Below are positions 37,801 to 45,893 of a stretch of 64,000 nt of DNA, one piece after another. Numbering within the stretch: the stretch's first letter is position 1; each line of letters opens with the position of its first letter. A program made the translations under genes and the position numbers. The notes below the pieces were generated by a model. The model was not told the origin of the DNA, searched no databases, and was given only the letters and a program-made list of their open reading frames with translations. Source of the DNA: an uncultured Shimia sp. (lineage in GTDB: Bacteria; Pseudomonadota; Alphaproteobacteria; Rhodobacterales; Rhodobacteraceae); the NCBI RefSeq assembly GCF_947493595.1, contig NZ_CANLRL010000003.1, positions 62,001 through 126,000 of the forward strand. The letters are read 5' to 3'.

Positions 37801-38234
37801 TTCGAGCAGATGTTGAAATAGAAATAGCTGCCCATACCGCAGCCGCCAAACACCCCAATTGGCCCGCCGAAGTTTTCCGGCATATGGCCCGCGTTTTCGA
37901 GCGCTTCCCAGCTCACCTCCAGAAACTGGCGGTGTTGCGGGTCCATGATAGCGGCTTCTTTTGGTGATAGCCCAAAAAACTCCGCATCAAAATCGGCAAA
38001 GCCGTCAACCGTGGCAGCGGCAGGCACATAGTTGCGATGCGCCATCTTCGCCCGACTTTCACCGTTGGCCAAAAGCTCGTCTTCGGAGAGTTTGCGGATC
38101 GAACGGATGCCGTTGCGCAGGTTGTGCCAATACTGATCAATCCCACCCGCGCCGGGCAGGTGGGCCGCCATGCCCACAATTGCAATATCCGTCTCTGCGA
38201 CCGGTTGGTCCGTCGGGCTTGTCACCACATCCAC
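31800..38234 (-). CDS. Type I polyketide synthase, KS-AT-KR-DH-ACP-TE
   Basis: The 2144-residue single-module PKS begins at GTG 38234. KS: Cys188 in LQTACSTSLV, His324 in ECHGTGTYLGDP, His364 in NIGHLDTAAG. AT: ~540-830, Ser637 in VGHSMGEN, with IAAHS near 736. KR: about 1160-1370, TGGFGGIG at 1166, Lys1289, Ser1315 region, Tyr1326. DH-like: about 1405-1660, His1412 in EHRTQDGDAVMPGTGY and Asp1579 in LHPGLLDIA. ACP: Ser1795 in FFDLGGHSLI. TE: GGFSGGG with Ser1947, Asp1974, His2107. KR precedes DH, unlike the usual order. It may add and process one extender unit and release the product. It leads the operon with GT2, NRPS and PPTase. Confidence 0.94.
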   Translation of the reverse strand: MDVVTSPTDQPVAETDIAIVGMAAHLPGAGGIDQYWHNLRNGIRSIRKLSEDELLANGESRAKMAHRNYVPAAATVDGFADFDAEFFGLSPKEAAIMDPQHRQFLEVSWEALENAGHMPENFGGPIGVFGGCGMGSYFYFNICSNRDLVDSTGMFLLRHTGNDKDFMTTRLSHILDLNGPSLGLQTACSTSLVAVHYAAQSILNGECDMALAGGVTLELPHGRGYVFEDGEILSPDGECHAFDHRAQGTVFGSGAGVVVLRRLEDAIAEGDHIWAVIKGSAVNNDGSDKAGYLAPSVGGQAAAVADALAIADVPADTVDYIECHGTGTYLGDPIEVAALTEAFRETTEETSFCRIGSVKTNIGHLDTAAGAASLIKTSLALHHKKMPPSLGFEKPNPAIDFESSPFAVNASLRVWESHKGPRRAGVNSLGVGGTNAHVVVEEAPARAESLESDWPFQLIAVSGRSTKALDANAANLAAHLRANPEQPLADVAHTLLNGRRAFEKRRVVVAESHEQAADYLESGNLRRVFTHTAEASTPEVVFMFPGGGAQYVGMGRDLFETEPVFEEWMERGFTHLAGKGGEELRALWLAEGDAVDEAEERLKQPSLQLPLIMMVEYALAQLWMSWGVTPAALVGHSMGENTAACLAGVMSFEDCLGLVQLRGQLFDTVPAGGMLSIPLPLAEVETHLRDEIDIASVNAPALTVVSGPDAALDALAATLADQEIETQRVPINIAAHSRMLEPILSRFGDYLRSIPLNAPSLPIISNRTGATLLDSEANDPDYWVGHLRNTVFFADDITTLAQENGRVYLEVGPGKALSSLVKMHGQVKADKVLSSLRHPEDDIGDDAYFLTVLGQLWACGVDVDFDQYWGDVPRQKVVLPSYAFQRSRYFIEPGQGQNEAKDELLMRLEETADWSFAPVWTPRLAECEIDVDNELSDAEKHSWLIFADQGGTGAALAKRLRDAGQDVVTVTTGDAFAETGPDSYALAPERGRDGYDALIHSLMSKGRVPDRIVHMWLLTEDESHRPGSSFFHRNQEQGLMSLFFLAQAVSDENLPTPLHFTAVSSGAVQVRKEALPYPEKSTVLGAVQVMGRELPGVTCALLDVEPPAKKERDGLVGKLLEDILATPRGQIAAWRGEKRFERSYRKVAMDGAEMPVFKDGGTYLITGGFGGIGLTLAERMIKDAQANVVLLARDGLPARESWADYLRGHAPHDRVAQRIRAVERLESLGGRVLPLAADVCNVDEMSEAIEAARAAFGPINGVIHAAGVIDDGPLLAKTSAGIDDVLAPKLHGTQVLEQIFPDGSLDWLVLFASSSTATAPAGQIDYVAANAYLNAYAQSRQNDKTRVRAINWGLWSEVGMAAEAVAARQGHVVDVPTEAIDNPLLQGAGFDAQGNRIFSAILSAKDWILDEHRTQDGDAVMPGTGYISLAYEALKAQGETAPFALHDLLFLRPMRVNDSGTEMRLRLIRSDEGYRFEVQTAVSFDGRPGWQTHAEARLAPVRSGAPAALDLDVLKADCPVQQNGFGAALSAPQEAHMRFGPRWKVLRETALGAQQGLARLSLDAQFDGDGLQLHPGLLDIATGWAMDLIPGYAQGHLWVPVGYDRLLRHGALPAEVMSHVTLVEGDSDAGSARFDVVLSDGNGAVSIEVKGLSLRQVETAAGFAKAQPLNKAEVTFDEDAQAQAPLSAAEERLAHNLSQGIPPEMGADLFEAALRGDRSQVVISSLDLAALIAQAEAGTDEDSGPSQSFERPELETDYVAPETDIQRTLAGFWQDLLGVEQVGIRDSFFDLGGHSLIAVRLFAMVKKAWAIEFPISVLFEAPTIETCAAMIAERVEDTALGDDATGDAPAEAEARPQSRFTHLVPMHQGEGGHRTPFFLVAGMFGNVLNLRHLAHLIGADRPFYGLQARGLFGDAAPHDDLVEAATDYIAEMKQVQPEGPYLLGGFSGGGITAYEVARQLEVQGEEVALVAMLDTPLPVRRPLSRQDRMRIQMQELKSKGAAYPLIWAKNRIAWEIEKRRPSEESEAEAQGQQFHDAEIEAAFLRAVAQYPMHAWGGNLVLFRPPLVGKWDMGDGRLVDADRAYVFHDNDWSQWVPDVQVFEVPGDHDSMVLEPNVRVLATRMKKVIAAAEKDLPKRAARRAAE

Positions 38235-38259
38235 CTGCTATTCCATTACGCCTTCGTCG

Positions 38260-38280
38260 GTCCCCTTCTGATAGGGGGAC
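38260..38280. promoter_or_regulatory. Hairpin in the 5' leader of the PKS operon
   Basis: GTCCCC (38260-38265) and GGGGAC (38275-38280) pair perfectly around a 9-base loop, 25 bases ahead of the PKS GTG. With no T-run it is unlikely to terminate transcription; it may affect translation start or be an operator. Confidence 0.4.
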
Positions 38281-38332
38281 TCTTACACTTGCCTTAAAGA
38301 TAGAATCCCATCGGACCAGTAGGAAGGTGAAA

Positions 38333-39700
38333 TCAGGGCAAATTGAGGGCAGAAAGCTTAACAATCGCGCTCTGATGTAGCCAAAAGGCGAGGCCACCTA
38401 TGCCAATGCCCATGGCCCAAAACACCGCATCATGGCGCGCGTCCCAGGCGCCATGTTTTCGCGCCAAAAGAACCACTGCCGGATAGGCCAGCATCATTGC
38501 TAATCCCTGTCCAAGCAGCGCCCCGGTGAGGCCATATTGGCTCGCTCCGATCATCAGGCCAGCCATCATCAGGGCAGCCCGTGTTGCGGCCAGCAGGAAG
38601 AACCCGCGGCTGTCCCCGGCGGCCAAGGCGGCCTGATCGTAGGTTAGGGTAATCACCTGCGGGATTTGCATCACCGCCAGTAGCACCACCACCCCCCCGG
38701 CCAGCGCATAGCGCGGATCATAGAGCGCGGCGATCAGCCAGACGCCGATCAGGGCAAACAGCGTCAATAGCCCCAACAACCCGCCGCTTAAAAGCATGCG
38801 CATCTTGTGCAATTTGGCGCGGTTTTCGGGGCTCTCACTGGGGGGCTTTTCGCGGTAGATCGGGATCATAATTCGCCGCATCAGCATCCCCCCCAGCAGC
38901 AGGGGGAAGGACGCCAGGAAGTAGCCGATGTTGTAGACCCCAAGAGCGCCAAGGCTGAGGTGTTTGCCCAGCACAATTTTGTCGCCTTGGGACAGCAGGA
39001 AGCCGGCGGCGGTAGAGAGGAAAATCCACTTGCCAAAGTGGATCAATTCTCCGGCGGCGGGCTTGTCCCAGCGCGGTTTGTTGATCGCGCCTGGTAGGAA
39101 AATATAATAGAAAATCAATTGCATGACCGTGGTGGTCACCGCATTGGCGACCAAGGCCCAAACCGATCCCGTGGCCCAGGCAATGGCCACACCGACCACC
39201 AATCCAATCACCTGTGCTGACAGGTCGATCATTGTGATCCGCCCCAGCGCAAGGTGCCGGTTGGCACTGTCCTTTTTGGTGGGGAACAGCCCCATGATCA
39301 GCAGGGTCAGGCCGACCACCGGCAGGATTTCGGCCAGCTCCGGCGCGTCATAAAACGCGGCCGCTGGCATCGCCAAGGCCCAGGTCAGGATCAGCAGGAA
39401 CACCCCGCGCAACACCTGGATGGTCCAGGCGGTGTCTAGGAAGGCGCGGTCTTCGCCGCGTTTGCTTTGCAGGATCGACTGGGTCACGCCCATGTCCGAC
39501 AGGTTGGACAGCCCCTGCAAGAAGACCCAAACAAGGCTCATCAGGCCAAAAGCTTCCGGGAACAACAGTCGGGTGAGGATCAAGTTGGAGGCCAGTCGCA
39601 GCGCTTGGGACCCGCCATATCCAAGGATGGTCCAACCGCCACTGCGAATGGCGCGGGCGGCAAGAGAATTGCCCTGCGTGAGGCTTTTGAGACGGCTCAT
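38333..39700 (-). CDS. Wzx-like polysaccharide/lipid-linked glycan flippase (MOP superfamily)
   Basis: The 455-residue protein has 12-14 hydrophobic segments and the MOP start ARAIRSGGWTILGYGGSQALRLASNLILTRLLFPEAFGLMSLVWV. It should flip an undecaprenyl-linked repeat unit across the inner membrane. The ATG overlaps the upstream GT2 stop (ATGA). It lies directly upstream of the PKS operon with a 98-base gap holding the hairpin at 38260, so it may share or feed its transcription. Confidence 0.9.
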   Translation of the reverse strand: MSRLKSLTQGNSLAARAIRSGGWTILGYGGSQALRLASNLILTRLLFPEAFGLMSLVWVFLQGLSNLSDMGVTQSILQSKRGEDRAFLDTAWTIQVLRGVFLLILTWALAMPAAAFYDAPELAEILPVVGLTLLIMGLFPTKKDSANRHLALGRITMIDLSAQVIGLVVGVAIAWATGSVWALVANAVTTTVMQLIFYYIFLPGAINKPRWDKPAAGELIHFGKWIFLSTAAGFLLSQGDKIVLGKHLSLGALGVYNIGYFLASFPLLLGGMLMRRIMIPIYREKPPSESPENRAKLHKMRMLLSGGLLGLLTLFALIGVWLIAALYDPRYALAGGVVVLLAVMQIPQVITLTYDQAALAAGDSRGFFLLAATRAALMMAGLMIGASQYGLTGALLGQGLAMMLAYPAVVLLARKHGAWDARHDAVFWAMGIGIGGLAFWLHQSAIVKLSALNLP

Positions 39701-40521
39701 CTTCCGCGTTCCCAGGAACTAGATTTTTGCGGAGAAAGCTTCACCACAATCGAGACCGCCGCATAGACTGCGAACCCCAACGGATCGCGCAACATTATGG
39801 TTAGTTTTGTGCCCAGGCTGAGCGTGAATTTGTCGTCGTTTTTGAGCAGGTCCGGAAACCGTGCCTTAATTTCGTCAACACCGGCGTTCTGCCGCCGCCG
39901 CACTTTGACCAGCGCGGCGAATCCCTCGACCAATGGCCAATCATAGCCCGCTGCGGTGCCGATGCGCTCCTCTGGCGTGAAGTTCAGGCGCACAAAAGTA
40001 TCGTCTGAAATGATGCCGGGGAAGTCTTTCCAGCGCGCGCGACCGGCGGCGTTCACCGCAAACAATCCTGCGCCGGGAACACCATGGGTGATGAAGGGCA
40101 CTTTGCTGTAGGTGCGCGCATAGGCCCGCGTGGCCCAGGTCTTTGCGCGCGAGAGCCGCAACGTGCCGCTGGCATATCGGGGCGCATCTGTGTTCAGCGC
40201 CTCAGTGATCTGTCCCATCAACGCAGGGTCCACGAGAACATCGGCATCCAGATAAGCGAGGGTACCATAGCTGGCGGCCGCGTCGGCGGCGTTGAGCGCG
40301 CCCATTTTGCCCAAGGCGGGCAGGTCCAGAACTGTGAGGGTCCAGCCTTTGTTCTCAGCTTGCGTGCGGAAGCCCTCGGCAATCTGCACCGTGTCGTCAT
40401 CACAGCCATTGGCCGCCACCACAATCTGCGCCACTTCAAGCCCGTCAGAGGCCAAAACAGCTTCCAAACAAGGGCCGATATGGGCGGCCTCATTGTTGGC
40501 CGGAATGAGAATACTCAGCAC
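39697..40521 (-). CDS. GT2 family glycosyltransferase
   Basis: The 274-residue GT-A enzyme begins at GTG 40521: LSILIPANNEAAHIGPCLEAV, VVAANGCDDDTVQIAEGF, and metal-binding DAD in LAYLDADVLVDPALMG. An acceptor region contains FPGIISDDTFVRLNFTPEER. A weakly hydrophobic C terminus (LGFAVYAAVSIVVKL) may associate with the membrane. It leads a pair with the flippase. Confidence 0.88.
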   Translation of the reverse strand: MLSILIPANNEAAHIGPCLEAVLASDGLEVAQIVVAANGCDDDTVQIAEGFRTQAENKGWTLTVLDLPALGKMGALNAADAAASYGTLAYLDADVLVDPALMGQITEALNTDAPRYASGTLRLSRAKTWATRAYARTYSKVPFITHGVPGAGLFAVNAAGRARWKDFPGIISDDTFVRLNFTPEERIGTAAGYDWPLVEGFAALVKVRRRQNAGVDEIKARFPDLLKNDDKFTLSLGTKLTIMLRDPLGFAVYAAVSIVVKLSPQKSSSWERGR

Positions 40522-40614
40522 GGAAATGGCTCGCCTCTGACGTCACGTTTGGAGCAACCTATCAGATCCGCGCAGGTCGGGGCAGGGGGATTTCCCTTTC
40601 ACATCAACCCTGTG

Positions 40615-43575
40615 TCACAAAAGCCCGCTCAGTGGCAGCACCAGCGCAGGGGCGTCTTCAAAGGCCACAGCCTCCACCTCGGTCAGTAGATAGCTGCGAC
40701 CGTCCGCCACGGCCCGCACCTGCGCCCCCTCACGGCTGAATTCATACTCGCTCTGTGTCCCCGGCAAAATCGCCCGATCCGTACCTGGCCCGCCGTGCAG
40801 CAGATCGCCCGGTCCCCGCGCCACCAGCACATCATTGCCGCCCATGCCCAATAGTACATCGCGCTTGCCTGTACCCTCCAGCCGGTTGGCCGCGCCATCA
40901 CCAAGGTAGATCCCGCCGTGTAGGAAGGTGTTCTCAGCGCGGTCTTCGCTCCAATGCGGGCCGGTCAGGTTGTAGTCCATCAGCACATCATGGCGGGGCG
41001 TCTTGTCGCCCAGATACCGCAGATGCCCCCAGCTGCCCCATTTGCTTGGCTTGCCGACATCGGTAAACGCATTGAAGCTCTGCCCGCCCAGACCGCGCCA
41101 GGTGGCCAGAAGCTCTTCATACATCGTCGCCACCTCAGCGCTGGTGCTGAACTCGGTGAAAAATGCCGTCAGCGCGTCGTCATTGGCCTCAATCCCCACG
41201 CCCACCGCATGGTTGCCACCTTCATACATCACCAGTTTCAGACCGTTCTTGCGCGCCACATCGCGGTGATACGGCAGCAGCTTCCCGGTCAGTTCTTTCA
41301 ACTCACCCTTGCGCAACCAGTCCGCCGCCTGCGCCGCGACGCCATCATGCGCGTGCTCCTCCACATAGGCCGTCAGTGCCGCCCGCTTCAGCCCCTCAGC
41401 AGACCCCGCCGCTTCCGCCTGTTTGCGGGCCGTATCAAGCCAACCGCGTAGTTCCTGTGAACCTTCATCCTCTAGCCCCAAAGTCACGCCAAAATAGCCG
41501 GTCACCCCGTAGGCCTCAAATAAGCTTACCGGTGCCGGGTTGCCCTCCGCCTGCCACAGCGGCGCTTGCAACAACCCCTTTTCAAAACCGGGCCAGCCGG
41601 TGTGTGTGGAAATCACCCGCGTCAGCCGCCCCTCGGCCGTGTCGCCGTAAACCTCGCCCCAAATGCGCGCCATCTCCGCCGCCCGCATTCCGGCAAACTG
41701 CATCTGCACGTCTTGGCCCTTGCCCCAGCGTGCCTCACCTTCGCGCAAGGCCCATTGCGCCTGCTCAAAGCCCCAGTTCCACATCTCGTTGGAATATTCG
41801 ACATGGGCGTTGAGCGTACCATCCAGATGGTCGTGCACATAGCTGGCAAAAGCGGTCAGATAGCCCTCATCCGCCAGATGCGGTATGGTGAACCACGGGT
41901 CCGCGGCAATCTCATTGGCGAGCCGCACCATCAGCTCCACCGGCACCCCGCGCCAGCCATAGGTGAAGTCACTCTCCAAAGGCCGCCCGTCCCAGCTGGA
42001 CTGGGTGGAGCCATTGGTCTTCATCCAATCCATAAACCGCACCATACGCAGGTCGTCGACCACGTTGAGCCAGGCCGGGTTGAACACCGCCCCGGCCTCC
42101 GCGAGCATTATGTAGGGCTGCGCCATCACCTGAATGTCGCGCACATAATCGCCGGTCATATCCGGGTCCGGCCGGCGGATCTTGATGCCCACCGGACCTT
42201 CGCCCGGCGTGAAGTCAAACCAGATTTCACCCGGTGCTTTGGAGGTCACCCGCGCCCGCCCGGTGAGTTCAATCTCCCCCGCGCCTTGCCACGTCACACG
42301 ATACCGCCCGGAGTAGCCATTGGCCTCCTCCGGCAGGTCCGTCAGGATCAGCGCCTCAATCGACTCTATGTCCTCCGGCACGCCCCAAACCCAGCCTTCC
42401 TCGTCCAGCAAGCCGCGCGCATCCAGCTCTTCAAAGCTCACGCCGCCCCATTGGCCAGGCAAATGCCCCACCCACGGCCGCGCGGTTTTCATCACGTTGA
42501 TAAACGGCTGCTGCGTGGACCAATCGCTGATCCCGCTCAACCCCATGGCCAGTGCCGGATCGGCCAGCCCAAGTCCCGCTAGCTGCGGCGCATCTCCGTC
42601 AGGCGTGCGAAAGGGCACATTGGACGGCACCTCCCGGGCCGCCGCTTGTTTCATTGGCTTCAACACCAGCCGGTGAATTTCATCGCGCACCGCTTCCCAA
42701 TAGGTGCGCACATCCGCATGGATGCTCTCCGGAATATCCAGGTCCAAAGGCAACTCTGCCTTATAGAGGCTCACATAAGTGATTGCGGCAGCCAGGAAAT
42801 AGGTCGTTGGCGTGCCATGTGGCGCGTCGTCGGTGTAAAACACCTCCGCGTTCAATCCATCCAACACGCCCCCCTCAATCAGCTCCGCCAAGGTGCTCGC
42901 CACCGGGATCAGGTCAATCTCCGCATCTGGCCGGGCCTCGCGCAGCGCGTCGACATAGTCCTCAAACCACTCATGGTAATCGCCGCTGTTGAAACGCTGA
43001 TACTTGCGCATTTGCCGCGCGCTGGGCGGGAAGTTTTTAACCTGACCGCCCATATCGGCCCAGCCTTCATAGATCGCAATCCGCACCGGCCCCACGGCAT
43101 TCTGCATATTGTCGATCACGTCAAGCGTGGCCGAGAGAGGCGAGGCATTGTCTGGGTTGTCACCATGAAAGGCTTTGTCGGCGTCTTGATACTGAATGAA
43201 GTTCGCTGGGGTGATCACAACGCTGTCCCAGTCCACATCGGCAAAGTTGCGATAATCCCGCGTCCAGCCACGGGTCACATCGTTGAACCGCCATCCGGCG
43301 CTGGGCGTCTCGCTCTTGGCAAAATCGCGCAGAAAGCCCCATTGCCCGTCCAGTTTTAGCTCCGTGCCAGTCGCCATTGCCATTTGGGTTAACCAATGTG
43401 GCACAGTGGTTTCATCGGTGCCGGTCAGGTGATGCACGAGACTGTTGCCGAACACATAAACCGTCTGTGGGGCAGGGGGCTCTGTGGTTTGGGCGGTTAG
43501 GGTCTGTGCAGTTACCAAAAGGGATAGCGTGGTTAAAGCTGCCCCTAGTTTCTGTTGTAAGGTCTTTGTGAACAC
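40615..43575 (-). CDS. Secreted multidomain hydrolase: SGNH-like N domain, GH-A-like barrel, RTX-like tail
   Basis: The ~986-residue protein starts at GTG 43575 with AAGGAGG 9 bases upstream. A signal-peptide-like stretch follows (KLGAALTTLSLLVTAQTLTA). Residues ~35-300 open TVYVFGNSLVHHLTGTDE, an SGNH-hydrolase-like block. From ~500 a glycoside-hydrolase-like region has Asn-Glu in VEYSNEMWNWGFEQAQW (acid/base pattern of clan GH-A) and a later YEGG (LKLVMYEGGNHAVG) as nucleophile candidate. The last ~90 residues contain Gly/Asp-rich RTX-type repeats (LLGMGGNDVLVARGPGDLL). Calcium binding and type I secretion are suggested, although a Sec signal would be unusual with RTX. It may trim the polysaccharide made by the neighbours. 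The exact family is not recognised. Confidence 0.75.
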   Translation of the reverse strand: MFTKTLQQKLGAALTTLSLLVTAQTLTAQTTEPPAPQTVYVFGNSLVHHLTGTDETTVPHWLTQMAMATGTELKLDGQWGFLRDFAKSETPSAGWRFNDVTRGWTRDYRNFADVDWDSVVITPANFIQYQDADKAFHGDNPDNASPLSATLDVIDNMQNAVGPVRIAIYEGWADMGGQVKNFPPSARQMRKYQRFNSGDYHEWFEDYVDALREARPDAEIDLIPVASTLAELIEGGVLDGLNAEVFYTDDAPHGTPTTYFLAAAITYVSLYKAELPLDLDIPESIHADVRTYWEAVRDEIHRLVLKPMKQAAAREVPSNVPFRTPDGDAPQLAGLGLADPALAMGLSGISDWSTQQPFINVMKTARPWVGHLPGQWGGVSFEELDARGLLDEEGWVWGVPEDIESIEALILTDLPEEANGYSGRYRVTWQGAGEIELTGRARVTSKAPGEIWFDFTPGEGPVGIKIRRPDPDMTGDYVRDIQVMAQPYIMLAEAGAVFNPAWLNVVDDLRMVRFMDWMKTNGSTQSSWDGRPLESDFTYGWRGVPVELMVRLANEIAADPWFTIPHLADEGYLTAFASYVHDHLDGTLNAHVEYSNEMWNWGFEQAQWALREGEARWGKGQDVQMQFAGMRAAEMARIWGEVYGDTAEGRLTRVISTHTGWPGFEKGLLQAPLWQAEGNPAPVSLFEAYGVTGYFGVTLGLEDEGSQELRGWLDTARKQAEAAGSAEGLKRAALTAYVEEHAHDGVAAQAADWLRKGELKELTGKLLPYHRDVARKNGLKLVMYEGGNHAVGVGIEANDDALTAFFTEFSTSAEVATMYEELLATWRGLGGQSFNAFTDVGKPSKWGSWGHLRYLGDKTPRHDVLMDYNLTGPHWSEDRAENTFLHGGIYLGDGAANRLEGTGKRDVLLGMGGNDVLVARGPGDLLHGGPGTDRAILPGTQSEYEFSREGAQVRAVADGRSYLLTEVEAVAFEDAPALVLPLSGLL

Positions 43576-43761
43576 GCGCCGCGTCCTCCTTGCCTGTGGT
43601 TGTGCCCAATATGGGCGATTCCCAAGACTGTTCAAAGAGCGTAGGTGACGAAGCTGCCCCTAGGGTTAAGGCTTTCAAAAACTACGTAGTCTTACCACCT
43701 TGTCCGCAGGTGCGCCCAAAAGGCACTCTAGGTTGTAGTTTGGGCAGTTTCGGAGGCATCC

Positions 43762-45006
43762 ATGATCGGCACAGCTCTACCGCAGGATCGGGGGTTTGAC
43801 ACCAACCGCTTGGCGCAGCTGTCGGGCTGGATGGATCAACTTGTCGTTGACCGGAAATATACCGGCTGCGGGGCTTTGATCGCACGCGACGGCGACGTGG
43901 TGTTTGACCACGCCACTGGTTTGCGCAGCATCGCCTCCGGTGCGCCGTTTGAGCGGGACACCGTGGCGCGGATCTACTCGATGACCAAACCGGTCACCAC
44001 GGTTGCGCTGATGATGTTGGTGGAACGTGGCCTTGTTCATCTGGATGCGCCGGTGTCCAATTTCATTCCGGCGTTCAAAAACTGTCACGCGCTGGTGCCC
44101 GGTGCCTCGACGATGGATCAGGTGGAACCCTGCGCCACGCCCACTTTGCATCAGTTGGCGACCCACACCAGCGGTCTGAGCTACCCGTTTAATCCCGGAC
44201 TTCTGGCGGCGGAAATGGACAAGCACGACCTGATGTTTAAAGCCAACCAAGGCGCGCTGGCCGATATGGCGGATCAGGTGGCTACCCTGCCTTTGGCGTT
44301 TCAACCCGGCACGCGCTGGGAGTATTCCGTCAGCATCGACATTCTGGGCCGTGTGATCGAAGTCATCACCGGGCAGAGTCTCGCCGAGTTTCTGGAAAAC
44401 GAAATTCTCGATCCGCTGGGCATGTCGGAAACTGGGTTCTCGGTCATTCCTGGCACCGAGGATCGGTTTGCTGATCTCTATACCCCGCTGGAAGGCGACG
44501 CGATGGCGCTCAATCAGGCGAAGATTGGCGCGGATACTTTGCGCCTCGTGGACACAACCGACGGTTCGCCTTTCCTGAATGCCTCTATGCACTCCGGTGG
44601 TGGCGGTCTTGTTGGCACGATGGACGATTACCTGCGCTTTGCCGAAATGCTGCGCCGGGGCGGCGCGCTGGGCGATATGCGGCTGTTGTCGCCGCGCACT
44701 GTGCGCTTCATGACCTCCAATCACCTTCCCGGCGACATTGCCTCCATGGGGCCGATGAGCTTTGCCGAGCAGCCGATGGATGGCATGGGCTTTGGTCTCG
44801 GCGGCGCGGTCGTGCTCGACCCGGCCCGCGCCCGATGCGCCGGTAGTGTTGGGGACTTCAGCTGGGGCGGCATGGCCTCCACGTTCTTCTGGATCGATCC
44901 GGTGGAAAAACTGTCGGTGGTCTTCTTCACACAGCTCTCCCCGTCGAGCTCTTACCCAACCCGGCCACAACTCAAAGCTTTGGTGCACGCCGCGTTGACG
45001 GAGTAA
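43762..45006 (+). CDS. Serine hydrolase of the beta-lactamase/EstB family
   Basis: The 414-residue protein has the SxxK active site SMTK in ARIYSMTKPVTTVALMM, a YxN-like Tyr in WEYSVSIDILGRVIE, and a HSGGGGLVG loop in place of KTG. This is the class C beta-lactamase/esterase fold. No signal peptide is seen, so it is probably a cytoplasmic esterase rather than a true beta-lactamase. It stands alone; substrates are unknown. Confidence 0.87.
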   Translation: MIGTALPQDRGFDTNRLAQLSGWMDQLVVDRKYTGCGALIARDGDVVFDHATGLRSIASGAPFERDTVARIYSMTKPVTTVALMMLVERGLVHLDAPVSNFIPAFKNCHALVPGASTMDQVEPCATPTLHQLATHTSGLSYPFNPGLLAAEMDKHDLMFKANQGALADMADQVATLPLAFQPGTRWEYSVSIDILGRVIEVITGQSLAEFLENEILDPLGMSETGFSVIPGTEDRFADLYTPLEGDAMALNQAKIGADTLRLVDTTDGSPFLNASMHSGGGGLVGTMDDYLRFAEMLRRGGALGDMRLLSPRTVRFMTSNHLPGDIASMGPMSFAEQPMDGMGFGLGGAVVLDPARARCAGSVGDFSWGGMASTFFWIDPVEKLSVVFFTQLSPSSSYPTRPQLKALVHAALTE

Positions 45007-45091
45007 ACGTTAACGGGGGAAGGGCGCAAAATTGCGCACCTCCGCAAAACAGCCGCAATACAGACGCAATACCGACGTGGATTTTGGCAGG

Positions 45092-45892
45092 TTAACGGGC
45101 GCTTTTCAGAACCACCCGCGCCACCAGATTGAGCGCCAGAAACAGCAGCGCCGCCGCGCAGACAATCGACGGTCCGGCAGGGGTGTCCATCTGATAAGAC
45201 AGGCCCAATCCACCCACCGCTGCCAGCGCCCCAATGCCCGCCGCGCCAAAGGCCATGGCCTCCGGTGACCGCGCCACCGCGCGGGCTGCGGCCGCTGGAA
45301 TAATCAGCATGGCCACAATCAACAATGCGCCGACAACCTTGATCGCGACAGCCACCACAATGGCCAGTCCAAGGGTCATAAGTTGTTGTTCTCGCTTGGG
45401 ATTGATCCCGCTGGCATAGGCCAGTCCACGGTTCACGGTGGAGGTCAAAAGCGCCTGCCAGCGCCAGATCATTAGCCCGATCACAATTGCTGCGCCGATC
45501 CAGATCACCACCAGATCACTTTTGCTGACCGCCAGAATATCGCCAAACAGATAGGAATTCAGGTCCAACCGTACGCCTTGCAAAAACGACACCGCCACAA
45601 GGCCAAAGGCCAAGGCCGAGTGGGCCAAAACGCCCAGGATGGTATCCACGCCATAGCCACGCTCAGACAGGTTGGACACGGTCACAGCCATCGCCAATGC
45701 CACGCCCAATGCACCCAGGAAAATTGACACCCCAAACCCCAAAGACAACGCCACCCCAAGGATCGCGGCATGCGCCGTGGCGTCGCCAAAATAGGCCATG
45801 CGGCGCCACACGACAAAGCAGCCCAAAGGGGCTGCCGCCAAGGCCACGCCCACGCCGGCAAACAGCGCGCGGATCAGGAAGTCGTCAAACAT
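45092..45892 (-). CDS. znuB: Zinc ABC transporter permease ZnuB
   Basis: The 266-residue inner-membrane protein has about eight helices, opening MFDDFLIRALFAGVGVALAA, and FVVWRRMAYFGDATAHAAILGVAL, a hallmark of the ZnuB/MntB family. The ATG at 45892 follows the znuC stop (45894-45896) directly. The frame upstream is a shadow of the His-rich znuC tail. It forms the channel of the zinc importer. Confidence 0.94.
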   Translation of the reverse strand: MFDDFLIRALFAGVGVALAAAPLGCFVVWRRMAYFGDATAHAAILGVALSLGFGVSIFLGALGVALAMAVTVSNLSERGYGVDTILGVLAHSALAFGLVAVSFLQGVRLDLNSYLFGDILAVSKSDLVVIWIGAAIVIGLMIWRWQALLTSTVNRGLAYASGINPKREQQLMTLGLAIVVAVAIKVVGALLIVAMLIIPAAAARAVARSPEAMAFGAAGIGALAAVGGLGLSYQMDTPAGPSIVCAAALLFLALNLVARVVLKSAR

Positions 45893-45893
45893 A

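Noticed and set aside
32020..37967. Many open frames of 60-300 codons on the plus strand across the PKS gene
   Set aside because: They are antisense shadows of a GC-rich gene; none has a domain or ribosome site.
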